Below, piece after piece: positions 50,488-57,828 of a stretch of 64,000 bases of DNA (position 1 is its first letter; each line of letters begins with the position of its first letter). The notes below the pieces were generated by a model that had not been told where the DNA came from, did not search any database, and was given only the letters and a program-made list of their open reading frames with translations. The position numbers and the translations under genes were made by a program. Source of the stretch: Streptomyces paradoxus (GTDB lineage: Bacteria > Actinomycetota > Actinomycetes > Streptomycetales > Streptomycetaceae). The stretch lies in the NCBI RefSeq assembly GCF_014202475.1, contig NZ_JACHGV010000013.1:62001-126000 (forward strand), written 5' to 3'.

Positions 50488-50506
50488 TTAGGTAAGCCTC
50501 ACCTAA
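50488..50506 (-). promoter_or_regulatory. DmdR/IdeR iron box
   Basis: On the minus strand it reads TTAGGTGAGGCTTACCTAA. This differs at two positions from the consensus TTAGGTTAGGCTCACCTAA known for DmdR1/DtxR-type regulators and forms a near-perfect dyad. It lies 12-30 bp upstream of the DUF2470 start. Confidence 0.88.
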
Positions 50507-50561
50507 CCTATCGAAGATCGGGGTGCGCGCCAACCACGTCACGCGGTCTTTGCGAGACCTT

Positions 50562-51170
50562 TCAGCCAGTGAGGACGCCCAGCAGCGCGCGTGCACACAG
50601 CTCGCGCACCTGCTCCCGGCCCAACTCCGCGTCTCGCAGCCACTCCAGACAGACGGCCGTGGTGAACGCCAGCCAGCCGCGCACGGCCAGCCGGATCTCC
50701 GGCCGCTCCTCGAAGGCCGGGCCGAACTCCGGGTCCGCGGCCAGCGCGGCGAGGATCTGCCGCTCCTGCGCGGCCAGGGCCCGCTGGTAGACCCGCCGCA
50801 CCGCCTGATCCCCGGCCGCGTCGGCACGATGGAAGGCCCGATAGCCGTGCGCGTGCGCCTGGACGTACTCCAGGAACGTCTCCAGACCGGCCGCGAGCTG
50901 CTCGCGGACCGGCACGCCGGGCACCGCCGCCGTCATGCGCAGCATCCGCTCGCTCTCGCGCTCGACGACCGCCGCGAAGAAGTCCCGTTTGGTCGGGAAG
51001 TAGTGGTACAGCAGCCCGCGCGACACCCCGGCGATCTCGGCGACCTGCTCGATCCACACGTCGTCGTAGGGGCTCTCCGAGAACAGCCGCGCCCCGACCG
51101 ACAGGAGCTGCTCCCGGCGCTCCTCGGTACTGAGCCGGCGGCGCGTGCGCCCGCCCTGGTTCACAGCCAT
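50562..51170 (-). CDS. TetR-family transcriptional regulator
   Basis: 202-residue repressor with an N-terminal helix-turn-helix (RREQLLSVGARLFSESPYDDVWIEQVAEIAGVSRGLLYHYFPTKRDFFAAV, about 18-70) and a helical ligand domain. It is divergent from the stand-alone CYP102-like P450 at 51280 and has inverted repeats between them, so it probably represses that gene in response to a fatty acid or similar ligand. The start at ATG 51170 has no strong ribosome site. Confidence 0.92.
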   Translation of the reverse strand: MAVNQGGRTRRRLSTEERREQLLSVGARLFSESPYDDVWIEQVAEIAGVSRGLLYHYFPTKRDFFAAVVERESERMLRMTAAVPGVPVREQLAAGLETFLEYVQAHAHGYRAFHRADAAGDQAVRRVYQRALAAQERQILAALAADPEFGPAFEERPEIRLAVRGWLAFTTAVCLEWLRDAELGREQVRELCARALLGVLTG

Positions 51171-51191
51171 GCCCGCACCTTACTTGACGCC

Positions 51192-51231
51192 GGTTCAACA
51201 ACGGGACCAGACTGAAGCCCGCTATTGAACC
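51192..51231. promoter_or_regulatory. GGTTCAA / TTGAACC inverted repeat in TetR-P450 divergent promoter
   Basis: Perfect 7-bp arms 26 bp apart. The left arm also forms a tighter near-dyad with TTGAC at 51184 (TTGAC-N4-GTTCAA). A second small palindrome, CATGT-ACA-ACATG, is at 51232-51244. These are candidate TetR sites. Confidence 0.5.
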
Positions 51232-51279
51232 CATGTACAACATGTGCGAACCCGCCGCCGGATCAAGGGAGATCGCGTC

Positions 51280-52776
51280 ATGACCCAGGCGCCGATACGG
51301 ACCGGGGAGCCCAAGGGGTTCCGCGGCGCCGAGCTGGGCTGGCCGGAGCTGGACCGCATTCCGCACCCGCCGCGCAGGATCCCGCTGCTCGGCGACGTGG
51401 TGGGCGTCAACCGGAGCACCCCCGTGCAGGAGTCGATGCGCTACGCCCGCCGGCTGGGGCCGGTCTTCCGGCGGCAGGCGTTCGGCAAGGAGTTCGTGTT
51501 CGTGTGGGGTGCCCGGTACGCGGCCGACCTCGCCGACGAGTCGCGGTTCGCCAAACACGTGGGTCTCGGCGTGGCCAACCTGCGGCCGGTCGCGGGGGAC
51601 GGCCTGTTCACGGCGTACAACCACGAGCCCAACTGGCAGCTGGCCCACGACGTGCTCGCACCGGGGTTCAGCCGCGACGCCATGGCCGGCTACCACCCGA
51701 TGATGCTGTCGGTCGCGCAGCGGCTGACGGAGCACTGGGACCGGGCGGCGGCCACGGGCCGGGCGGTGGACGTGCCCGGCGACATGACCAAGCTGACGCT
51801 GGAGACGATCGCGCGCACCGGCTTCGGGCACGACTTCGGCTCCTTCGAGCGCTCCCGGCCGCATCCCTTCGTGACGGCGATGGTGGGCACGCTGACCTAC
51901 GCGCAGCGGCTCAACACCGTGCCCTTCCCGCTGGCCCCGCTGCTGCTGCGGAGCGCGAGCCGCCGCAACGAGGCCGACATCGCCCACCTGAACCACACGG
52001 TCGACGAACTGGTCCGGGCCCGGCGCGCCACCGGCGGCGGTGACGGCGATCTGCTCGACCGCATGCTGGAGACCGCCCATCCCGACACCGGGGAGCGGCT
52101 GGCGCCGCAGAACGTCCGCCGCCAGGTCATCACGTTCCTCGTCGCCGGCCACGAGACGACCTCGGGCGCGCTCTCCTTCGCCCTGCACTACCTCGCCCGC
52201 CACCCCGGGATCGCGGCCCGGGCCCGCGCCGAGGTGGACCAGGTGTGGGGTGACGTGGCGGAACCCGCCTACGAGCAGGTGGCCCGGCTGCGCTACGTCC
52301 GCCGGGTGCTGGACGAGTCGCTGCGGCTGTGGCCCACCGCGCCCGCGTTCTCCCGGCAGGCCCGCGAGGACACGGTGCTGGCCGGGGAGCATCCCATGCG
52401 GCGTGGGGCGTGGGCGCTGGTGCTGACGCCGATGCTGCACCGGGACCCCGAGGTGTGGGGCGCGGACGCCGAGCGCTTCGACCCCGACCGCTTCGACGCG
52501 CAGGCCGTACGGTCCCGGCCGGCGCACACCTTCAAGCCGTTCGGGACGGGCGCCCGGGCGTGCATCGGGCGCCAGTTCGCGCTGCACGAGGCCACGCTGG
52601 TGCTCGGGCTGCTGCTGCGGCGCTACGAGCTGCGGCCCGACCCGGCCTATCGGCTGCGCGTGACGGAACGGCTGACGCTGATGCCGGAGGGCCTGCGGCT
52701 GCACCCGGAGCGCCGCACGCCGGTGCGGGAGCCGGGTTCAGACCTGCGCCGTCCAGTGCCCGGGGCGGGCGACTGA
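51280..52776 (+). CDS. Stand-alone CYP102-like cytochrome P450 (no reductase domain)
   Basis: 498-residue P450 that resembles the heme domain of the fusion at 41400 (GLFTAYNHEPNWQLAHDVLAPGFSRDAMAGYHPMM, LVAGHETTSGALSF, ESLRLWPTAPAFSRQA, FGTGARACIGRQFALHEA). It ends just after the heme domain, like S. coelicolor CYP102B1. It must take electrons from a separate ferredoxin or flavodoxin system. It is likely a fatty-acid hydroxylase. ATG has GGGAG upstream. The last 39 bp overlap the convergent pentapeptide gene. Confidence 0.93.
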   Translation: MTQAPIRTGEPKGFRGAELGWPELDRIPHPPRRIPLLGDVVGVNRSTPVQESMRYARRLGPVFRRQAFGKEFVFVWGARYAADLADESRFAKHVGLGVANLRPVAGDGLFTAYNHEPNWQLAHDVLAPGFSRDAMAGYHPMMLSVAQRLTEHWDRAAATGRAVDVPGDMTKLTLETIARTGFGHDFGSFERSRPHPFVTAMVGTLTYAQRLNTVPFPLAPLLLRSASRRNEADIAHLNHTVDELVRARRATGGGDGDLLDRMLETAHPDTGERLAPQNVRRQVITFLVAGHETTSGALSFALHYLARHPGIAARARAEVDQVWGDVAEPAYEQVARLRYVRRVLDESLRLWPTAPAFSRQAREDTVLAGEHPMRRGAWALVLTPMLHRDPEVWGADAERFDPDRFDAQAVRSRPAHTFKPFGTGARACIGRQFALHEATLVLGLLLRRYELRPDPAYRLRVTERLTLMPEGLRLHPERRTPVREPGSDLRRPVPGAGD

Positions 52777-53568
52777 CCCGGGCAGCCGGGTCCCGGCGCT
52801 CCCCCGAGCCGCGTTCAGCTGCGGCTGGGTGAGGAAGAACGCGCCGGTCAGATCGGCGCCCGTGAGGTCCGCGTCGCGCAGGTCGGCGCCGATCAGGTCG
52901 GCTCCCCGCAGATCCGCGCCGGTGAGGTCGGCGGCGATCAGGTAGGCGCCGCGGAGGCTGGCACCACGCAGGTCGGCGCCCCTGAGCCGGGCGCCCATGA
53001 GATCCGCGCCCCGGCGGTCCTTCTTGCGGCCCTTGGTGCCGGCCCTGGCCAGCTCGCTCGTCCTGAGCAGCAGGACGTTGACCTCCTGGCGGTGCGCCGC
53101 CACGTCCAGCCCGGCGAGGTCCTCGGGTGTCCCGGCGGCGAGCGCCCGGGTCTTCTGGAGGGCCTCGTCCAGCTCGGCGCGGACGGGACGGGCCGCCGGC
53201 AGGGCGAGCGCCTCGGTCAGGTACCACAGCAGCTCGTGCAGCTGCCTGACCACCGGGAACACCTCGAACATGCGGCGGGCGTCCGCCTTCGGCCCGGTGC
53301 GCCAGTCCCGCCCGCCGAAGGTGACCTGCGAGACCTGCTGCCCGGCGCCGAAGCAGTCGTAGACCGTGCAGCCGGTGAATCCGCTCTGCCGGAGCCTGGC
53401 GTGGATGCCGCAGCGGTGGTCCTCCCGGAGGTTGCGGCAGGGCGTGCCGGCGGCCTTGTCGACCGCGAAGTCGGCCGAGGCGGCGAAGGGCAGGGCGACG
53501 CAGCACAGCCCGAAGCACCGCTCGCAGTCGCCGCGCAGTTCCGCCTGCTCAGCCTGGTGATCTCGCAT
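52738..53568 (-). CDS. Pentapeptide-repeat protein with Cys-rich N-terminal domain
   Basis: 276-residue protein. The N-terminal part has eight cysteines in a C-x2-C-x3-CC...C...C...C...C arrangement (CERCFGLCC at 15-23, CRNLREDHRC, CTVYDC) resembling iron- or zinc-binding YkgJ-like clusters. A helical region follows, then about eleven A(D/S)L-x-x pentapeptides (about 187-244) forming a right-handed beta-helix, and a QPQLNAARG cap. Some pentapeptide proteins mimic DNA and protect gyrase; whether this one does is unknown. The start is uncertain: ATGs at 53592, 53580 and 53568 all lack a good ribosome site. Confidence 0.85.
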   Translation of the reverse strand: MRDHQAEQAELRGDCERCFGLCCVALPFAASADFAVDKAAGTPCRNLREDHRCGIHARLRQSGFTGCTVYDCFGAGQQVSQVTFGGRDWRTGPKADARRMFEVFPVVRQLHELLWYLTEALALPAARPVRAELDEALQKTRALAAGTPEDLAGLDVAAHRQEVNVLLLRTSELARAGTKGRKKDRRGADLMGARLRGADLRGASLRGAYLIAADLTGADLRGADLIGADLRDADLTGADLTGAFFLTQPQLNAARGSAGTRLPGSVARPGHWTAQV

Positions 53569-53610
53569 GCCGTTCAGCATACGAAACGACATCTGACGGC
53601 TGGATTCCGG

Positions 53611-54507
53611 TCACATCGCCGGGCCGGGTGCCTCCAGGCGTTCCAGCCGTTCGGGGTCGGCCAGGATGTACATGCCGGTGATGCGGCCGTCGGCGATCGT
53701 GACGGCCATGACCGACTGCACGCGGCCCTCGGGCGCGTTGACGACCCCGACCGAGCCGTTGACCAGCACCAGTTGAGCGGCCTGCGCGTAGCGGGCGAAC
53801 ATGAGCGCCTGCTCCGCCACCGTCTTCGCGCCCTGAACGACCTTGGAGGCGGCCGCGCCCCGCATGAGCGCCCCCGAGTCGGCCCGCAGCACCACGTCCG
53901 GGTGCAGCAGTTCGAGCAGTGCCTCGAAATCACCGCCGCGCGAGGCGGCCAGGAAGGCGTCGAGCACCCGCTTCTGCCGGCCGAGGTCGGGATCGGCCGC
54001 CGGGGTGGCGCCGCGCACCCGGCGCCGCGCACGGCTCGCCAGCTGCCGGGTCGCGGCCGGGCTGCGCTCCACGATCGACGCGATGTCGTCGAACGGCACG
54101 GCGAACATGTCGTGCAGCACGAACGCGAGCCGCTCGTCGGGCGCCAGGTTCTCCAGCACGACGAGCAGGGCCAGACCCACGGAGTCGGCCTGGAGCACCT
54201 CCTCAGCCGGGTCCACGACCTGTGCCAGGGGTCTGAGCACCGGGTCCGGGACGAAGGCGTCGCCCATCGGTTCCTCGCGGCGTGCGGCGCGCGAGCGCAG
54301 CAGGTCCAGGCAGATGCGGCCGGTCACGGTGGTCAGCCAGCCGCCCAGGTTCCCGATGTCGTCCGCGTCGGAGCGGCTCAGCCGCAGCCAAGCCTCCTGG
54401 ACGGCGTCCTCCGCCTCGGCCAGTGACCCCAGCATGCGGTACGCGACCGCCCTCAGATGGCCGCGGTGCTCCTCGAACCGCCCGGCCAGTTCCTCGCTGC
54501 CTGTCAT
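53611..54507 (-). CDS. ECF41/SigJ-type RNA polymerase sigma factor with SnoaL-like C-terminal domain
   Basis: 298-residue sigma factor. Region 2 (HLRAVAYRMLGSLAEAEDAVQEAWLRL) and region 4 (LENLAPDERLAFVLHDMFAVPFDDIASIVERSPAATRQLASRARRRV) are followed by an NTF2-like extension (about 175-295) that replaces a separate anti-sigma factor in ECF41. The usual linker motif WLPEP appears here as FVPDP (85-89). The PIG-L gene lies 22 bp upstream on the same strand; the carboxymuconolactone-decarboxylase-like partner common for ECF41 is absent. Confidence 0.93.
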   Translation of the reverse strand: MTGSEELAGRFEEHRGHLRAVAYRMLGSLAEAEDAVQEAWLRLSRSDADDIGNLGGWLTTVTGRICLDLLRSRAARREEPMGDAFVPDPVLRPLAQVVDPAEEVLQADSVGLALLVVLENLAPDERLAFVLHDMFAVPFDDIASIVERSPAATRQLASRARRRVRGATPAADPDLGRQKRVLDAFLAASRGGDFEALLELLHPDVVLRADSGALMRGAAASKVVQGAKTVAEQALMFARYAQAAQLVLVNGSVGVVNAPEGRVQSVMAVTIADGRITGMYILADPERLERLEAPGPAM

Positions 54508-54529
54508 GGTCTCCCCCGTCGTGCTCCGG

Positions 54530-55264
54530 TCATCTGCTGAACAGTTCGAACGTCACCGCCGGCCTGCCCCCGAACCGCTCCCCCATGGCCTCGGCGTGCC
54601 CGGTCAGGAAGCGGCGGACATAGGTCTCCGGGTCCTCGTCGGTCAGCACCTCGATGTAGCTGCGGTGTTCCAGCAGCGAGGCCACCGCGCGCTCCATGCC
54701 GGCCGTCGCGTCGACGGCGTGCGTGGGGGCGCTGGAGCCCGCGACCGCGACCCAGCGCACGCCGTCCCAGGGGTCGAGGCCCTGTTCGACGAGCTCGGGG
54801 AAGATCCACCGGTTTCCGGCGTCGCCGGCCGCGTCGAGCGTGGCCCGGCCGACGGCCACGTGGTCCGGGGTGTTCCAGGCGACGCCGCCCCAGGTGTCGC
54901 GGTGGTTGAGCGTGATGATCAGCTCGGGCCTGTGCCGGCGGATGGCGGCGGCGATGTCGCGGCGCAGGGCGGTGCCGTACTCGATGACCCCGTCCCGGTG
55001 GTCGAGGAACTCGACCTCCGACACGCCGACCACCGCCGCGCTCGCCCGCTGCTCCCGCTCGCGCAGCGGCCCGCACCGCGCGGGCTCGATGGTGTCGATG
55101 CCCGCCTCGCCCCGGGTCGCGAGGACATAGGCGACCTCGCGGCCCCCGTCGGTCCAGGCCGCGATCGCCGCCGAGCAGCCGTACTCCAGGTCGTCCGGGT
55201 GTGCCACGACGGCGAGGGCACGCCGCCAGTCGCCGGGCATGGGCTGCAGTTGAGTGGTCGTCAT
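54530..55264 (-). CDS. PIG-L-family (LmbE-like) zinc deacetylase
   Basis: 244-residue amide hydrolase. Zinc and catalytic residues are in VVAHPDDLEYG (AHPDD) and NTPDHVAVG (the HxxH-type His), with TRGEAG after beta-3. Family members deacetylate N-acetylglucosaminyl compounds, including the mycothiol pathway enzymes MshB and Mca. This one is a divergent member whose substrate is not deducible. It is followed by the ECF41 sigma gene after 22 bp and preceded by the S33 peptidase stop after 28 bp. Confidence 0.92.
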   Translation of the reverse strand: MTTTQLQPMPGDWRRALAVVAHPDDLEYGCSAAIAAWTDGGREVAYVLATRGEAGIDTIEPARCGPLREREQRASAAVVGVSEVEFLDHRDGVIEYGTALRRDIAAAIRRHRPELIITLNHRDTWGGVAWNTPDHVAVGRATLDAAGDAGNRWIFPELVEQGLDPWDGVRWVAVAGSSAPTHAVDATAGMERAVASLLEHRSYIEVLTDEDPETYVRRFLTGHAEAMGERFGGRPAVTFELFSR

Positions 55265-55292
55265 GTCCGCAGACTAGTCCGCGCCGCCGGCA

Positions 55293-56594
55293 TCACGCCT
55301 CGTCCCGCACGAGGGCCAGCAGCCGGTCTAGGACGCGGGGGCCGCCGGTGCGGATGCCGTCGTGCTCGAACTCGTCCGTGATCCAGGTGCGCAGCCCGCG
55401 GATCGTGCGGGCGGTGCGCAGGGAGTGGGCCGTGTCGACGTACATGTCGTCGTGGTAGACGGCCGCCACGACCGGTACCTCGTTGGCGGCGAGGCGGGCC
55501 GGGTCGTACAGCGGCGTCCAGTCGGTGCGGGCGGCGAGCAGGTCCGCGGTCTCGCGCAGCGGGCGCAGGGCCGGGTCGCACTCGAACATCCAGGGGTGAA
55601 TCGATTCTCCCGTGAACAGGAGGGGCTCGTCTCCCGCGAGCGCCTTGGCGGCGTCGAACTGCGGGAACTCGGCGCGGACCCGCTCGGCCGACCAGTCGGT
55701 GGGCCGGGCGTCCTGGCCGTAGATCGACTCGTGGATCAGGGCGTACAGCGGGTGGCGGGCGTAGGAGAGCATGGCCTGCACCTGCTCCAGGAACGCGTCG
55801 GAGAGCGTGAAGCCCTGCGGGGTGCGGACGAAGGCGTTCTCCAGGAGGTAGTGGAGGCGGTGGGTGCCGTCGCCGGTGCCGAGGACGATGCCGAGGGACT
55901 GGAAGGCCTCGACGGTGAGCCGGTAGCCGTTGGGCAGGACCACGTCGTGGTGAAGCAGGTGGTCGGCGATGCGGCGGGCGCGTTCGGCGTCCTGGGGGTA
56001 GCGGGCGTAGTGGGCGCCGACCTTGCGTTCGATACGCGGGAAGGCGGCCCGGTAGACGTCGTCGGCGTGGGCGTCGAGGGACGGCAGCCCGCCCGTGATG
56101 ACGGCGGTGGCCAGGCCCTCGGGGGCGAGGGAGAGGTAGCCGGTCACGCAGAAGCCGCCGAAGCTCTGGCCGAGGACGGTCCAGGGGGCGCCGCCGGTGA
56201 CCTCGGCGCGGATGGCCTCGCAGTCGCGGACGATCGCGTCGGCGCGGAAGTGCGTGAGGTAGCCGGCCTGCTCGGCCGGGCCGCCGCGCAGCGGGAGCGT
56301 CTGGCGGGTGGCGGGCGTGCTGTGGCCGGTGCCGCGCTGGTCGAGGAGGAGGACGCGGTACTCCTTCAGGGCCCTGCCGAGCCAGCCCGGCCGGCCGACG
56401 GAGCGGTCCGCGCCGAAGCCGGGGCCGCCCTGGAGGTAGAGCAGCCACGGGAGGTCCTGGTGCGTCTTGTCGCTCGCGACGACCTCGCGGGCGTACAGCT
56501 CGATCGTCTCGCCGCCGGGGCGGTCGTGGTCCAGGGGGACGGTGAAGCGGCGGTCGGTGAGGACGACTCCGGGCTGGCGGTAGCTGTGGGTCAA
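55293..56594 (-). CDS. Alpha/beta-fold proline iminopeptidase-like hydrolase (S33)
   Basis: 433-residue cytoplasmic alpha/beta hydrolase. The oxyanion motif is LQGGPGFG (55-61), the nucleophile is S144 in GQSFGGFC, and the C-terminal His is in FEHDGIRTGG. Its large cap domain is typical of prolyl aminopeptidases (YRVLLLDQRGTGHSTP). It would remove N-terminal proline from peptides, though hydrolase specificity is loose. The start is TTG 56594 with GGGAG 5 nt upstream. It is the first gene of a possible hydrolase/PIG-L/sigma unit. The gap to the LacI gene (120 bp) holds only promoter-like sequence. Confidence 0.9.
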   Translation of the reverse strand: MTHSYRQPGVVLTDRRFTVPLDHDRPGGETIELYAREVVASDKTHQDLPWLLYLQGGPGFGADRSVGRPGWLGRALKEYRVLLLDQRGTGHSTPATRQTLPLRGGPAEQAGYLTHFRADAIVRDCEAIRAEVTGGAPWTVLGQSFGGFCVTGYLSLAPEGLATAVITGGLPSLDAHADDVYRAAFPRIERKVGAHYARYPQDAERARRIADHLLHHDVVLPNGYRLTVEAFQSLGIVLGTGDGTHRLHYLLENAFVRTPQGFTLSDAFLEQVQAMLSYARHPLYALIHESIYGQDARPTDWSAERVRAEFPQFDAAKALAGDEPLLFTGESIHPWMFECDPALRPLRETADLLAARTDWTPLYDPARLAANEVPVVAAVYHDDMYVDTAHSLRTARTIRGLRTWITDEFEHDGIRTGGPRVLDRLLALVRDEA

Positions 56595-56714
56595 CAGGGC
56601 TCCCGGGACGGACGGATTTTCGGGCCGCGTCCCAGTTCATCACAGCGAACGTCCGCTCGTGAGCCCTTCGATCATGAAACCTTGCTGAACGGTGGTTCAG
56701 ACTCGCCGGGCGGC

Positions 56715-57740
56715 TCAGCGGGCGGACAGGCTGGAGCGGCGGACCACCAGCTCGGGCTGGAGGACGACCCTGCGGTGCTCGTGTGCCCGCCCCGCGCCCT
56801 CCTCCTCCGTCTCCTCCAGGAGCAGATCGGCGGCCATGGCGCCCATGGTGACGGCGGGCTGCCGCACCGAGGTGAGCGGGACGGCGGCGGCGGCGGCGAA
56901 CTCGATGTCGTCGTAGCCGACGATGGCGAGGTCGTCGGGGACGCCGACCCCGGCCGCGTACATGGCCTGCAGGACGCCGAGGGCGAGCAGGTCGTTGGCG
57001 CAGAACACGGCGGTGGGCCGGTCGGCGAGGCCGAGGAGGCGGGCCCCGGCGTCGCGGCCGGCGGCGACGTCCAGCCGTTCGGTGGGCAGTTCCCGCAGCG
57101 CGTCGGGCCCGAGCCCGGCCTCGGCGAGCGCTTCTAGGGCGCCGGTGCGCCGGTCTCGGACCTGGTTCAGGCCGGGCGGGCCGCTGACGTAGGCGAGGGA
57201 GCGGTGCCCGGCGTCGACGAGGTGGCGTACGGCCAGGGCGCCGCCCGCCACGTCGTCGACGGAGACGGAGCACTCGGTGGTGCCCTCGGCGACCCGGTCG
57301 ACCAGGACGAAGGGGATGTTGTGCCGACGGAACGCCTCGATGTTGCGGCCGGTCGCGTCGGCGGGCGTGAGCAGCACGCCGCGCACCCTCTGCTCGGCGA
57401 AGAGCGACAGGTACTCGGCCTCCTCGCCCGGGTCCTGGGCGCTGTTGCAGACCATCACGCCGAGTCCGGCCCCGCGGGCGGCGCGCTCGGCGCCGCGCGC
57501 CACGTCGACGAAGAAGGGGTTGCCCATGTCCAGGACGAGCAGCCCCATGATGCGGCTGCGGCCGGCGCGCAGCTGGCGCGCCGACTCGCTGCGGACGTAG
57601 CCGAGCCGGTCTATCGCGGACAGCACGCGGGCCCGGGTCTCGGTCGCGACCGTGTCCGGGCGGTTGATCACGTTCGAGACCGTGCCGACGGAGACTCCGG
57701 CGACGCGGGCGACGTCCTTGATACCCACCGACTGGGCCAT
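56715..57740 (-). CDS. LacI-family regulator, probable rhamnose-cluster repressor
   Basis: 341-residue repressor: an N-terminal LacI helix-turn-helix (IKDVARVAGVSVGTVSNVINRPDTVATETRARVLSAIDRLGYV) with the hinge SARQLRAGRSR, and a periplasmic-binding-like sugar domain (MGLLVLDMGNPFFVDVARGAERAA, VFCANDLLALGVLQAMYAAGVGVPDDLAIVGYDDIEFA). ATG has GGAGG 10 nt upstream. It ends the run of rhamnose genes on the same strand, just past a terminator hairpin, so it is likely the rhamnose-responsive repressor of the transport/mutarotase operon. Confidence 0.92.
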   Translation of the reverse strand: MAQSVGIKDVARVAGVSVGTVSNVINRPDTVATETRARVLSAIDRLGYVRSESARQLRAGRSRIMGLLVLDMGNPFFVDVARGAERAARGAGLGVMVCNSAQDPGEEAEYLSLFAEQRVRGVLLTPADATGRNIEAFRRHNIPFVLVDRVAEGTTECSVSVDDVAGGALAVRHLVDAGHRSLAYVSGPPGLNQVRDRRTGALEALAEAGLGPDALRELPTERLDVAAGRDAGARLLGLADRPTAVFCANDLLALGVLQAMYAAGVGVPDDLAIVGYDDIEFAAAAAVPLTSVRQPAVTMGAMAADLLLEETEEEGAGRAHEHRRVVLQPELVVRRSSLSAR

Positions 57741-57779
57741 CGGGCAGGGACCTCCAGAGGGAGACGAGGGGGGCGGCGG

Positions 57780-57815
57780 CCGGGGCGGCTTCACATTACC
57801 GGCACGCCGCCCCGG
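57780..57815 (-). terminator. 10-bp hairpin after the BNR_4 gene
   Basis: CCGGGGCGGC and GCCGCCCCGG pair perfectly across a 16-nt loop, 14 nt past the stop of the BNR_4 gene. It probably ends the rhamnose operon transcript before the lacI-type gene. Confidence 0.65.
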
Positions 57816-57828
57816 GAACCGGATGCGG

